64,000 nt of DNA, taken from positions 744,001 to 808,000 of the forward strand of contig CAWILT010000002.1 in assembly GCA_963837025.1 (NCBI GenBank), given 5' to 3'. Made by a program: the position numbers and the translations under genes. Positions 24,536 to 33,058 of this stretch are shown piece after piece (the first letter of the stretch is position 1; every line of letters starts with the position of its first letter). The notes beneath the pieces are model-generated. The model was not told the origin of the DNA. It ran no database searches and saw only the letters and a list, made by a program, of their open reading frames with translations. The DNA is from JALZUV01 sp963837025 (lineage in GTDB: Bacteria; Pseudomonadota; Alphaproteobacteria; Rickettsiales; JALZUV01).

Positions 24536-25940
24536 TATTTCTGATGCGATGCTGGCGCAGCAATTATTGGCGCAAGAGGCGGCTATGCTGCGCGAAAGCT
24601 TCCCGCAGTTTTTGCATTATAGCTTTGCTACCCTCAACCAAGGAAGCCACTTTTTGCCTAACTGGCATGTGGATGCGCTGTGCGATTATCTGCAAGCGGT
24701 GGAGCGCGGGCAGGTTAAGCGCCTGCTCATTAACATGCCACCGCGCTATCTCAAGTCGCTCACTGTATCTGTGGCATGGCCAGCATGGTTGCTGGGGCAG
24801 CAGCCGCATCGGCGTATTATCGCGGCTTCTTATGCCGAAAAACTCAGTATCAAACACTCGCTCGATTGCCGTTTGCTGTTAGATCAGCCATGGTATAAAC
24901 GTAGTTTTGAGTCGATGCAGGTGCTGAGCGGCCAAAATGAAAAACACAAATTTGTGAGTTCACAGCAGGGCTTTCGGCTCGCCACTTCCGTGGGCGGCAC
25001 CTTGACCGGCGAGGGCGGCGATTATTTGATCATCGACGATCCTATCAACCCTCTAAATGCCGAATCGCAAGCCGTGCGCAACAAAGCGAATCGCTGGTTT
25101 GAGCATACATTCTCCTCGCGCTTGAACGATAAGAAAAACGGCGCGATGGTGGTGGTGATGCAACGATTGCATGAAGATGATTTATCCGGCCATCTGCTCA
25201 AAAAATCGGGATGGGAATTGCTGAGCTTGCCGGCTATCGCCCCGCGCACCATATGGTGCAATCACCAACCGCGCTATGAAGGCGAGGCGCTGCATCCGGA
25301 GCGTGAAGATATCCATCAGCTTAACCGCCTAACGATGGAGATGGGCAGCCATGTGTTTTCCGCGCAATATCAGCAGCAACCTCGCCCTAAACAAGGCGCG
25401 ATGGTGCGGCAAAGCTGGTTGGTCTATAGCGATAAACCACCCACCCAAGGCCAAATCGTGCAAAGCTGGGATACCGCCATCAAAGCAGGTGCCGCCAACG
25501 ACCCCAGTGTGTGCATTACCGCGATTATTCACGATAATCAGATAACCTTGCTTGAGGTGCTACGCGAGCGGCTAGAATATCATCAGCTGCGCGCCGCCAT
25601 GCTCGCCCGCGCTGAAAAATGGCAACCCAGCGCCATTTTGGTGGAAGATAAAGCCAGTGGCCAATCACTGTTGCAAGATTTGCGCGCCGATAGCAATTTG
25701 CCACTCATTCCCATTATGCCCAAGCTTGATAAACTCACCCGCTTTGCCGCCATCACCCCCATGATAGAGGCTGGCCGGATGATTTTGCCCCGTACCGCTT
25801 TGTGGTTGGATGTGTTTGAAGCCGAGCTGATGGCCTTTCCCGCAAGCACGCACGATGATCAGATTGATGCATTAAGCCAATTATTAAGTTGGTGGAAGCG
25901 CCGTGAGCAGCATAAAGAGTCAATCATCCGCAGAATTTAG
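24528..25940 (+). CDS. terL: Phage/GTA terminase large subunit
   Basis: DNA-packaging motor. The ATPase domain has a Walker A-like PPRYLKS (about residues 71-77), the motif following RRIIAASYAEKLS, and Walker B YLIIDDP (about 166-172). The C-terminal RNase H-like nuclease has its acidic residues in SWDTAIKAG, ILVEDKASGQSLLQDLRADS and THDDQIDALSQ. 470 residues, normal for GTA gp2. The frame is intact. It overlaps the TerS-like gene and is followed by a 126-bp gap with an inverted repeat before the portal gene. Confidence 0.95.
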   Translation: MSNISDAMLAQQLLAQEAAMLRESFPQFLHYSFATLNQGSHFLPNWHVDALCDYLQAVERGQVKRLLINMPPRYLKSLTVSVAWPAWLLGQQPHRRIIAASYAEKLSIKHSLDCRLLLDQPWYKRSFESMQVLSGQNEKHKFVSSQQGFRLATSVGGTLTGEGGDYLIIDDPINPLNAESQAVRNKANRWFEHTFSSRLNDKKNGAMVVVMQRLHEDDLSGHLLKKSGWELLSLPAIAPRTIWCNHQPRYEGEALHPEREDIHQLNRLTMEMGSHVFSAQYQQQPRPKQGAMVRQSWLVYSDKPPTQGQIVQSWDTAIKAGAANDPSVCITAIIHDNQITLLEVLRERLEYHQLRAAMLARAEKWQPSAILVEDKASGQSLLQDLRADSNLPLIPIMPKLDKLTRFAAITPMIEAGRMILPRTALWLDVFEAELMAFPASTHDDQIDALSQLLSWWKRREQHKESIIRRI

Positions 25941-25997
25941 CAAATTTTGAAAAAAAATTGATAAATAGCAAATTTCCCCCTTCCGAGATTTTTAAAA

Positions 25998-26011
25998 TAA
26001 GATATTTCTTA
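25998..26011. promoter_or_regulatory. Inverted repeat upstream of portal gene
   Basis: TAAGA (25998-26002), TATT, TCTTA (26007-26011). Same layout as the extended palindrome upstream of the terminase genes (TAAGATATATCTAA). It lies in a 126-bp AT-rich gap, 55 nt before the portal start, and may be a shared operator. Confidence 0.35.
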
Positions 26012-26066
26012 ATTATAGGCTCAAATAATTGTGAGCAACCCCCCGAAATAAACGGAAATTCATTTT

Positions 26067-27272
26067 ATGTTAAAATCTCTCTCCGCGTGGTTGAATAAAC
26101 CGGATGCGCCAGCATTATCGCTCAAAGCCACCAAGCCTAGCTTGCAAGCCTATATCCATCAGCCCGCGCAACCTATTTGGTCGGAGCGCCGCTATCAACC
26201 GTTTGCCGATGAAGGCTACATCAAAAACGTAATTGCTTATCGCGCCATTTCGATGGTGGCCAGCGCCGCTTCCAGCATTCATTTTAAATTATTTGATTGC
26301 GGTGGCAGCGACAAAGCGCGCTGCGAACTTGCTCAACATCCGTTGCTCAGCTTATTGAAATCGCCGCATACCCACCAATCAGGCCGGCAGATGATTGAAA
26401 ATTTAGTGAGCACACGGTTGATTGCCGGCAACAGCTTTTTACTGGCAGTAGGCCCCGATGATGATGCCCCACGTGAACTACACATCTTACGCCCCGATCG
26501 CATGACGATTCTAAGCGGCAGCAATGGCTACCCGAGTGCTTATCGACATGCGGTGGGTGGGTTACACACCGATTACACCATTAATAGCGTCACGGGCCGT
26601 TCGCGTATTTTACATTTCAAAACCTTTCACCCACTTAACGACTATTACGGGCTATCGCCTATGGAGGCGGCATCTTACAGCATTGACACGCATAATCAGG
26701 CCAATAGCTGGAACCAATCCTTAATGCAAAATGCAGCGCGGCCTTCAGGTGCGCTCATTGTTAAAGGGCAGGGCGATGCACCCAGCCGTTTGAGCGAAGA
26801 TCAATATTATCGCATGAAACAGCAAATTGATGAGCAATTTTCAGGCACCGCCAATGCAGGCCGTCCGCTCTTGTTAGAAGGCGGTTTAGAGTGGAAAGAG
26901 ATGAGCCTAAGCCCCAAAGAGATGGATTATTTAAACGCCAAACATTCCGCAGCGCGCGACATTGCATTAACATTTGGTGTGCCGCCGCAGCTTTTGGGCA
27001 TCCCGGGTGATAACACTTACGCCAATCTTGCCGAGGCACGACTTGCTCTATGGGAACAAACCGTGCTTCCGCTCATGCAGCAATTATGCGATGGGCTTAA
27101 TGCTTGGTTAACGCCTTATTATGCTGGCCAAATTGAACTGGCATTGGATGAAGATTCCATCACCGCGCTTTCATTGCGCCAAGAAAAACTCTGGCAGCGT
27201 GTGCAATCGGCCGATTTCCTCACCCCAGATGAAAAACGCGCTTTAGTAGGGCTAGGCAAAATAGAAAATTAA
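26067..27272 (+). CDS. HK97-type portal protein (GTA gp3)
   Basis: Dodecameric portal at the capsid vertex through which DNA enters. Family features are VIAYRAISMVASAASSIHFK near the N-terminus, LISTRLIAGNSFLL-like core (NLVSTRLIAGNSFLLAVGPD), LHILRPDRM, HFKTFHPLNDYYGLSPMEAA, LMQNAARPSGALIVKGQ and the C-terminal AARDIALTFGVPPQLLGIPG. 401 residues, full length, intact frame. A ribosome site is weak. It is followed by a hairpin and a minus-strand gene inserted before the protease gene. Confidence 0.95.
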   Translation: MLKSLSAWLNKPDAPALSLKATKPSLQAYIHQPAQPIWSERRYQPFADEGYIKNVIAYRAISMVASAASSIHFKLFDCGGSDKARCELAQHPLLSLLKSPHTHQSGRQMIENLVSTRLIAGNSFLLAVGPDDDAPRELHILRPDRMTILSGSNGYPSAYRHAVGGLHTDYTINSVTGRSRILHFKTFHPLNDYYGLSPMEAASYSIDTHNQANSWNQSLMQNAARPSGALIVKGQGDAPSRLSEDQYYRMKQQIDEQFSGTANAGRPLLLEGGLEWKEMSLSPKEMDYLNAKHSAARDIALTFGVPPQLLGIPGDNTYANLAEARLALWEQTVLPLMQQLCDGLNAWLTPYYAGQIELALDEDSITALSLRQEKLWQRVQSADFLTPDEKRALVGLGKIEN

Positions 27273-27310
27273 AAAAGAAGCCCTCCATTCATGCCTGAAT
27301 AAAGGGCTTC
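27271..27310 (-). terminator. Terminator for the minus-strand gene at 27327
   Basis: Stem GAAGCCCT (27277-27284) / AGGGCTTC (27303-27310) with an A-run (27271-27276) on the + strand, which is a T-run after the hairpin on the minus strand. It also lies right after the portal stop codon. Confidence 0.7.
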
Positions 27311-27326
27311 ATAGCCAAAATTAGCG

Positions 27327-27542
27327 CTAGCGTTTCATCAACTTGCGGTGCTTAGCAACGCTAACAGTTTTTGACCGCTGCCACTTTACCTTTTTGTATC
27401 GAAAGTAACGATACGGGTTCGGGCGCTTGCGCTTCCCTTTACGGTAAAGGCGCGGTGGTTTTGTGGGTTTGACTGGAGTCAGAGCCCAACGAAATAGCAG
27501 TGTGAAAACCGCTATTACGAAAATACAAAAAACAATGCTCAT
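27327..27542 (-). CDS. Small cationic single-pass membrane protein (insert)
   Basis: 71 residues: one N-terminal membrane helix (MSIVFCIFVIAVFTLLFRWA) followed by a strongly basic tail rich in Lys, Arg, Pro and Tyr (KPPRLYRKGKRKRPNPYRYF, then RYKKVKWQRSK). It lies antisense between the portal and protease genes and has its own terminator. This is the layout of a moron-type insertion in phage clusters. No family recognised. Membrane anchoring with a nucleic-acid-like basic tail is what the sequence shows; a function cannot be given. Confidence 0.6.
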   Translation of the reverse strand: MSIVFCIFVIAVFTLLFRWALTPVKPTKPPRLYRKGKRKRPNPYRYFRYKKVKWQRSKTVSVAKHRKLMKR

Positions 27543-27656
27543 AAATGAGTTTTTGAGTTACCGAAGCAACTAATGAAAAAAAATTATCGCAGCCAAAATA
27601 ACATATCCCATAAGGCGGCTCAAGCCTGTCACACAATTGTCATAACGGAGTAAATA

Positions 27657-28187
27657 ATGCAGCATCACACCACCGCACTCGAATTAAAATCGCTGGATGA
27701 GCAAGGCCGATTTGCAGGCTATGCCAGCTTATTCGGCAATATTGATAATCAAAAAGATATCGTTGAGCGCGGGGCATTTGCCGCCACATTACGCCAGCCG
27801 CTAACGAAAATAAAATTACTATGGCAACATCAAATGGGTGAACCTATCGGCCAAATAACCCGCTTGTTTGAAGATAATAAAGGCCTCTATGTCGAAGGGC
27901 AATTATTGCTATCCGTACAACGTGCCCGCGAGGCTTACGAGCTGATAAAATCTGGCGCTATGGATGGTTTAAGCATCGGCTACCGCCCGCATGATTACCG
28001 CATTGATGCGCAAACGGGCATCCGCCAAATCAACCAACTCGATTTATTCGAGATTAGTCTTGTTACATTCCCCGCAAATCAACAAGCCGGTGTAATGGTG
28101 GTTAAGTCAAACGATAGCTTGCCGCCCTCACAGCTCGTCGCGCTGAATGATGCACTAAATAACGCACTACACACCCTTACCAACTAA
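27657..28187 (+). CDS. HK97 prohead protease (GTA gp4, peptidase S78)
   Basis: Cleaves the capsid protein delta domain during maturation. The N-terminal LKSLDEQGRFAGYASLFGNI, followed by DNQKDIVERGAFAATL, is the family signature. The catalytic His lies in LLWQHQMGEPIGQI and the Ser in AMDGLSIGYRP. The end of the domain is DLFEISLVTFPANQQAGV. 176 residues, intact. It directly precedes the capsid gene. Confidence 0.94.
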   Translation: MQHHTTALELKSLDEQGRFAGYASLFGNIDNQKDIVERGAFAATLRQPLTKIKLLWQHQMGEPIGQITRLFEDNKGLYVEGQLLLSVQRAREAYELIKSGAMDGLSIGYRPHDYRIDAQTGIRQINQLDLFEISLVTFPANQQAGVMVVKSNDSLPPSQLVALNDALNNALHTLTN

Positions 28188-28216
28188 ATTTTTTCCCTTA
28201 ACAAAACGGAGTTTCT

Positions 28217-29413
28217 ATGACCCTAAACCATATTACCGAACAAGTGAGCCAACTTGGATCTGCATGGGAGCAGTTCAAGCAGGTAAATAACCAACGCCTT
28301 GCTGAAATTGAACGCAAAGGCAATGCAGACCCACTTTATGCCGAGTATTTATCCAAAATTAACCATGCGCTTGATAATCACAAAAGTCGTATGGATAATA
28401 TTGAAACAGCCGTAAGCCGCCCATCATTCGCTGCTGAGGCTTATAAATCAGCCAGCCCTTATGCATCGGAATATAAAAAAGCCTTTACCACTTACCTGCG
28501 CAAAGGAATGGATGCGGGTTTGGAACAGATGGAAAGCAAAGCGCTTTCCGTGGGATCCGATGCCGATGGTGGATATACGGTTACCCCAGCAATGGCAGAA
28601 AATATCGTGAAAGCCATCAATGAATTTTCGCCCATGCGCGCATTGTCAAATGTTGAAACGATTTCAACCGATTCGCTCGAAATCATCCAAGATTATGATG
28701 AAGCGTCAGCCGGTTGGACGACTGAAACCGGCAGTGTATCAGACACCAACACGCCGCAAATCGCCAAGAAAACCATTCCCGTGCATGAGCTATTTGCTTA
28801 GCCTAAAGCTACTCAAAAATTGGTTGATGATTCCGCGATTGATATTGAGCTTTGGCTATCCAATAAAGTGGCCGAAGTGTTTACGCGTATTGAAAATAAA
28901 GCTTTTATTTATGGCGATGGTTCCGGCCAGCCTAAAGGCATTTTATCTTATGCGGCGGGCAGCAGCTGGGGGCAAATCGAACAGTTAGATTCTGGCGTAA
29001 ATGGCGCTATCACCTCCGATAGCCTCATCCAACTTTATTATTCGCTGCAAGAAGATTATGCCTCGCGCGCAACATTTTTAATGAATCGCTCGGTTGTACA
29101 AGCCGCTCGTTTGCTTAAAGAAACGACAACCGATCAGTATCTATGGCAGCCGAGCCTCACCGCAGGTTCCGACGACACATTGCTGGGTGTTCCGGTGCGT
29201 CAGGCAACGGATATGCCGATTGCAACCGCCGACAGTCTATCGGTAGCATTGGCCGATTTTAGCCGTGCTTATACCATTGTAGATAGAATTGGCATACGCA
29301 CTTTACGCGATCCATTCACCGATAAACCGTTTGTAAAATTTTATACAACCAAGCGTGTGGGCGGCGATGTAACCAACTTTGATGCGATAAAACTGCTTAA
29401 ATTAACCGCCTAG
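28217..29413 (+). pseudogene. HK97-fold major capsid protein, in-frame TAG at codon 195
   Basis: The frame codes for a 398-residue GTA/HK97 capsid protein (gp5) but has a TAG at 28799-28801. Before it lie the helical delta/scaffold part (residues 1-100) and the start of the capsid fold (LSVGSDADGGYTVTPAMAEN, ending KKTIPVHELFA). After it the same frame continues without a break: PKATQKLVDDSAIDIELWLS, AFIYGDGSGQPKGIL and RVGGDVTNFDAIKLLKLT. In relatives the residue at the stop is an ordinary amino acid between ELxA and PKATQ. Truncation at 194 residues would remove most of the shell fold. Nonsense mutation, suppressed stop or sequence error cannot be told apart here. Confidence 0.9.
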
Positions 29414-29524
29414 GTTGAAGCGTTAGAGGGAAATAAGGCACAATTTGCTTTATTTTCCTCTTTTGCGTGGCATCGTAACCTGCTTGTCGCTTGACCTAAC
29501 CTGTGGATAACGTACACTAAAGAC

Positions 29525-29536
29525 TAAGAAATCTTA
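29525..29536. promoter_or_regulatory. Inverted repeat upstream of the gene at 29555
   Basis: TAAGA (29525-29529), AA, TCTTA (29532-29536), 18 nt before the GTG start. Its half sites match those upstream of the portal gene, with a 2-nt instead of a 4-nt spacer. Confidence 0.3.
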
Positions 29537-29554
29537 AATCTCAGGAGTGCGCGC

Positions 29555-29890
29555 GTGGCAGAATCATCGCCAACCCAGCAAGAAACAACCGAAAAAACCG
29601 TGTGTATTTTACTCGTTCGGGGTGAAAATCCTGAAGGTGGGTCAATTTACGCTTACGTTGCCGTTCGTGCTGATAAATTAGAAGAGTTTATGGCTGCACA
29701 AGAAAGTGGCATGTTCTACCCTGAAGATCACGGTGTGATCATCGAATCAGGCGAGGGCGATCCTACAGCTGACATCCGCAAGAAAATGGAAGAAGAATAC
29801 GGCTTCAACCATGAGCAAATGGTTGATATTCCTGATAAAGAAGCAGGTAAGTCTATATCCGCTAATATTGAATTGCCACCGGAAGACTAA
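29555..29890 (+). CDS. Unknown acidic small protein (insert in phage cluster)
   Basis: 111 residues from a GTG start preceded by AGGAG. The protein is acidic, with a possible ferredoxin-like or alpha/beta start (KTVCILLVRGENPEGGSIYA, then YVAVRADKLEEFM) and a disordered Glu/Asp-rich end. No signal peptide or membrane segment. It is not a known GTA component and sits between the capsid and gp6 genes. Function unknown. Confidence 0.6.
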   Translation: MAESSPTQQETTEKTVCILLVRGENPEGGSIYAYVAVRADKLEEFMAAQESGMFYPEDHGVIIESGEGDPTADIRKKMEEEYGFNHEQMVDIPDKEAGKSISANIELPPED

Positions 29891-29959
29891 ATCCTTTTAT
29901 CGTCATAAAAACTTAACACTGATTAGCCTGCAATTTTGCTAGACTAACAGTGAAATACT

Positions 29960-30808
29960 ATGACCAATGAAATGTCACATACTGAGCAAAAGCAAAGTTT
30001 TGCACAAAAGCACCCTAAGCGTGAATGGGCAATTGCGCCCACAACAATGGATGTGACAGATCAAAAACCGCAAAGCTTTGTGCAAAAACATATGCCTAAA
30101 TCAAAACGGGCTAGGGTTGTATTTGCGGCAGCCACCGCACAAATCGTTTCGATGGTAGCAGTTCCACTCTTATGGGGCGTAACTAAAAAAGCGATACCCG
30201 GTATTTTGAATGACGCAGCCGATCATTTAACGAATGTATTTGAAAAAAATCCTAGAATGCTTGGTGGAATTCTAAATGTACGCACTTGGAATGGGTTGTT
30301 TGAACCTGAAGAACGCCCTAAATGGCTAGCAGCCCAAGGTAATGACAAGCTCAAGATGCAAGCCGAAAAATTTGTTAGTATGGGATTGCAAGGTGTTTAT
30401 AATATCTTTAGCACCGTTGCAGTTCGTAACTCATTAGATAAAAGTTTAGATATTAATGCAGGTGCTAAAGCAGTTGCTCGAACTCAATTTATTGATACCA
30501 CAATTGCATTGGGAGCTTTATTAGCAATTCCAACATATAAAGCAAAAGCCTCAGAAAACTGGCGTAGTTCATTAAGGCCTGTCATTAAGAAAGCAAGTAA
30601 TGCGGTAACATTTAACAAAGTATCTGAACGAGAAATCAACGAGTTCGCGCGCGATTCTGCTTTTTTTGCAGTTAATATTGGTCTGCCTGATGCCCTAGGC
30701 TTTACTGCAGGCTTAGTGTCCATGCTAGGCGAGCTAGATGAAAAAGCTGCGTTACAAGAACAACAAGAAGCTGAAGCTAAAACAAAGCCTGCAATCACGC
30801 GCGTTTAA
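29960..30808 (+). CDS. Unknown protein with hydrophobic segments (insert in phage cluster)
   Basis: 282 residues. The N-terminal 50 are basic and contain two similar short repeats (SFAQKHPK and SFVQKHMPK). One hydrophobic segment follows (VVFAAATAQIVSMVAVPLLW), with others near the middle (TTIALGALLAIP) and near the C-terminus (FFAVNIGLPDALGFTAGLVS). The end is an Ala/Glu/Lys tail. General style, helical with weak membrane segments, resembles the proteins at 33059-36866 and 59947. These may be lineage-specific families. It is not a recognised capsid or tail protein. Confidence 0.6.
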   Translation: MTNEMSHTEQKQSFAQKHPKREWAIAPTTMDVTDQKPQSFVQKHMPKSKRARVVFAAATAQIVSMVAVPLLWGVTKKAIPGILNDAADHLTNVFEKNPRMLGGILNVRTWNGLFEPEERPKWLAAQGNDKLKMQAEKFVSMGLQGVYNIFSTVAVRNSLDKSLDINAGAKAVARTQFIDTTIALGALLAIPTYKAKASENWRSSLRPVIKKASNAVTFNKVSEREINEFARDSAFFAVNIGLPDALGFTAGLVSMLGELDEKAALQEQQEAEAKTKPAITRV

Positions 30809-30877
30809 TAAGCGCATTTCACATTTTAAAACCAAAATAACGTTTGTGAAGCTACAAGCGTCATAGAGTAATTTCTT

Positions 30878-31057
30878 ATGCATATTAAAATGAACTGCAC
30901 GCGGTGGGTCGCGCCGCAAGGGGTGCGGCTTTGCCTGTTTCGGGCTGAGCATATTTATGAAGTAAGCAACTATTGCGGCCGCTATCTAATTGCTCATGGC
31001 TATGCCACCAAATTAAAATTTCAAAAAGGAGAATTACATGACCCATTATCCACCTAG
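30878..31057 (+). CDS. Possible small protein overlapping gp6
   Basis: 59-residue frame (MHIKMNCTRWVAPQGVRLCL, then FRAEHIYEVSNYCG), rich in Cys, Arg and Tyr, that overlaps the start of the gp6 gene by 20 nt. It is the only frame in the gap between 30808 and 31038. The overlap suggests translational coupling. No family recognised. Confidence 0.4.
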   Translation: MHIKMNCTRWVAPQGVRLCLFRAEHIYEVSNYCGRYLIAHGYATKLKFQKGELHDPLST

Positions 31058-31580
31058 GCAAGGGGTGCTGTTGGTTGCTCCTGCAATCGAACCGGTAACC
31101 TTAGCTGAAACAAAGTTATTCTTACGCATCGATAGCACGGAAGAAGATAGTTTGATTCTAGCACTCACCACCGTTGCGCGGCAATTGGTTGAAAAATATT
31201 TAGCTAAAGTGCTCATCACGCAAACATGGCAAATGACGCAACGTATGATAACCGGCCAAGCTATCGCGCTTATTCCCGCACCCATTCAAGCTATCACCAG
31301 CGTTACCATTTTAAATGGCCAAACCACACAAACATTAGTCGCCAATGCATATGAATTTAATAAAGAAGAAGAAAAACTCGAGCTAAAATCATCTTATAAT
31401 GGCGATAGCATAACCATCGAAATGGTAAGTGGCTATGGATCAGCCGAGCAAGTGCCGGCACCCATAAAACACGCAATTTTATCTGGTATAAACCACTTAT
31501 ACCACAATCGCGATGCGCAACCTGCGCTTGATTACAGCATCACCAATCTACTCGATCCCTATTGTGAGATACGATTATGA
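31038..31580 (+). CDS. Head-tail connector protein (GTA gp6-like)
   Basis: 180 residues of the phage gp6/phiE125 gp8 connector family: PAIEPVTLAETKLFLRIDST, EEDSLILALTTVARQLVEKY, then ITQTWQM and the C-terminal VPAPIKHAILSGINHLYHNR. It forms the ring under the portal. AAAGGAG ribosome site. Its stop overlaps the gp7 start (ATGA). The frame is intact. Confidence 0.9.
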   Translation: MTHYPPRQGVLLVAPAIEPVTLAETKLFLRIDSTEEDSLILALTTVARQLVEKYLAKVLITQTWQMTQRMITGQAIALIPAPIQAITSVTILNGQTTQTLVANAYEFNKEEEKLELKSSYNGDSITIEMVSGYGSAEQVPAPIKHAILSGINHLYHNRDAQPALDYSITNLLDPYCEIRL

Positions 31581-31915
31581 GAAAAAAGATTATGTCTTAC
31601 ATCACATCAAAAATTAATAAGCGTATCACGTTAGAACGTCCTATTTTGACACAAGATAGCATAGGGGACACTCACGTAACGTGGGTATATTCAAGCCGTG
31701 CGTGGGCCCAAATTGAACCATTAAAAACTCAAGAAAAATTCATTAATAGTGGGTTGCATCATTATAGCGAATTTAAGATAACCCTTCGTTTTAACAGTGA
31801 AATTTTACCAACTTGGCGCATTATTTATAATCAGCATACGCTTAAAATTAAATCGCTCACAAATTGGGGTGAAGAAAATAAATTATTGCAAATTATAGCT
31901 TCAACAGAAATTTAA
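31577..31915 (+). CDS. Head-tail adaptor (GTA gp7-like)
   Basis: 112 residues of the SPP1 gp16-like head-closure family: INKRITLERPILTQDSIGDT, VTWVYSSRAWAQIEPLKTQE, FKITLRFNSEILPTWRIIYN. It stops the head from leaking DNA and joins head to tail. It overlaps gp6 by 4 nt, so they are translationally coupled. An internal ATG at 31592 is an alternative start. Confidence 0.88.
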   Translation: MRKKIMSYITSKINKRITLERPILTQDSIGDTHVTWVYSSRAWAQIEPLKTQEKFINSGLHHYSEFKITLRFNSEILPTWRIIYNQHTLKIKSLTNWGEENKLLQIIASTEI

Positions 31916-31947
31916 TTAAAAAAACAGATGTAAATTAAAATTAACCA

Positions 31948-31962
31948 TTAACGATTTGTTAA
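31948..31962. promoter_or_regulatory. TTAA-N7-TTAA site (CtrA-type box) upstream of gp8
   Basis: TTAACGATTTGTTAA, an exact fit to TTAA-N7-TTAA, 52 nt before the gp8 start in a 99-bp gap. CtrA is a known regulator of GTA genes in Rhodobacter, so the position is sensible. The surrounding DNA is AT-rich, and a chance match is possible. Confidence 0.45.
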
Positions 31963-32014
31963 TAATTATTAATTACTAAATCACTCTTAAACTAAACGTA
32001 AGGATATCGAATTT

Positions 32015-32422
32015 ATGTCACACATGGTGCATCATTCTTTACAGCAATCTTTATTTGCATTACTTAGCGGTGATGCTGAATTAAACCAACTTATATCGGG
32101 TGTATTCGATAGTGTTCCGAAGCAAGCAAACTACCCTTACATCACTATTGATGCATTTTCGTCACGCGATTGGTCAACCCGAACCAGCTTAGGTTTTAGC
32201 ACTGCCATACCCTTGCGCGTTTTCGGTCAAAAATCCAAGCAGCAGGTAATTGATATTGTAGACAGGCTTTATGAAATTATTATTGAAGGAAATATCACGC
32301 TGCTAGACCATCAACTCGTAGCAATACGCTTTGAAACACACGAAATTAAAAATGAAGCGGATGGCATTACCCGAACAGGCCGCATCGTATTTCGCGCCTA
32401 TTCCGAATTTGTGCCTGTATAA
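32015..32422 (+). CDS. DUF3168 tail-terminator-like protein (GTA gp8)
   Basis: 135 residues: HSLQQSLFALLSGDAELNQL, then YPYITIDAFSSRDWSTRTSL, PLRVFGQKSKQQVIDIVDRL, and ITRTGRIVFRAYSEF at the end. DUF3168 proteins cap the tail tube or join it to the head. In GTAs the next gene is the major tail protein; here a minus-strand gene overlaps the 3' end by 25 nt instead. Confidence 0.88.
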   Translation: MSHMVHHSLQQSLFALLSGDAELNQLISGVFDSVPKQANYPYITIDAFSSRDWSTRTSLGFSTAIPLRVFGQKSKQQVIDIVDRLYEIIIEGNITLLDHQLVAIRFETHEIKNEADGITRTGRIVFRAYSEFVPV

Positions 32423-32901
32423 GGGATAGGCGTGGTATCAAATTCAATGGTTGAACCCTTATAGGCATGAGATAATTTACCTTCATCAAATACAAGCACG
32501 GTTGGCCGTGAGTCTTTGGGTAAATGATATTCTAGTTTTATGGATTCGTTTCCCATTTCGCCATTTGTTTTATATCCCTTTTTCGGCTCACCTAACGCTA
32601 ATAAAACCATTCGCGGGGTAGCACCCAGAAAAATAGTTTTATTGATAAGAATTTGTTTTTCTTCAAATGAAATTGAAAGTTGATTAATATCGTAAACGCG
32701 TTGTATTTCTTCAGGACTTTTCTCAATTAACCCAAATCTATCCATTTTAAATAAAATTTCTTGAACGACTTCAGGCTCTTTTTGATAAATAAAATAGATA
32801 GTGCCTATACTAATGATGATAACGAAAATGACTGCTAGACTGACTGCAATCATTGTCCATGGCGATTTTTCCTCTATAACAGTATAACTTATGGTGTCCA
32901 T
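32398..32901 (-). CDS. Membrane-anchored protein of unknown function (insert)
   Basis: 167 residues with one membrane helix near the N-terminus (MIAVSLAVIFVIIISIGTIY, residues about 17-36) and a likely periplasmic domain. The segment LGATPRMVLLALGEPKKGYK followed by YHLPKDSRPTVLVFDEGKLS is reminiscent of SmpA/OmlA-like domains, which have a GMtxxqVxxllGxP start. That resemblance is weak. It is convergent with and overlaps gp8 and occupies the place where the tail-tube gene would be. Confidence 0.6.
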   Translation of the reverse strand: MDTISYTVIEEKSPWTMIAVSLAVIFVIIISIGTIYFIYQKEPEVVQEILFKMDRFGLIEKSPEEIQRVYDINQLSISFEEKQILINKTIFLGATPRMVLLALGEPKKGYKTNGEMGNESIKLEYHLPKDSRPTVLVFDEGKLSHAYKGSTIEFDTTPIPYTGTNSE

Positions 32902-33058
32902 GCATAAACCATAACTTTAATAACCTAATAAAACGTTAAAGAACATTGCGTTAAAGTTAGCTCACATAAAATTGGTTAAACAACCGTATCTTCATCTGTT
33001 TGTAACATTATTCTGTTAGGGTATAAACTGGAAAGATGTCCATAAAGGGCAAAAAATT

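Noticed and set aside
28820..29413. A separate capsid gene starting at an internal codon after the TAG
   Set aside because: The frame is continuous with 28217-28798 and begins in the middle of the capsid fold; treated as one interrupted gene.
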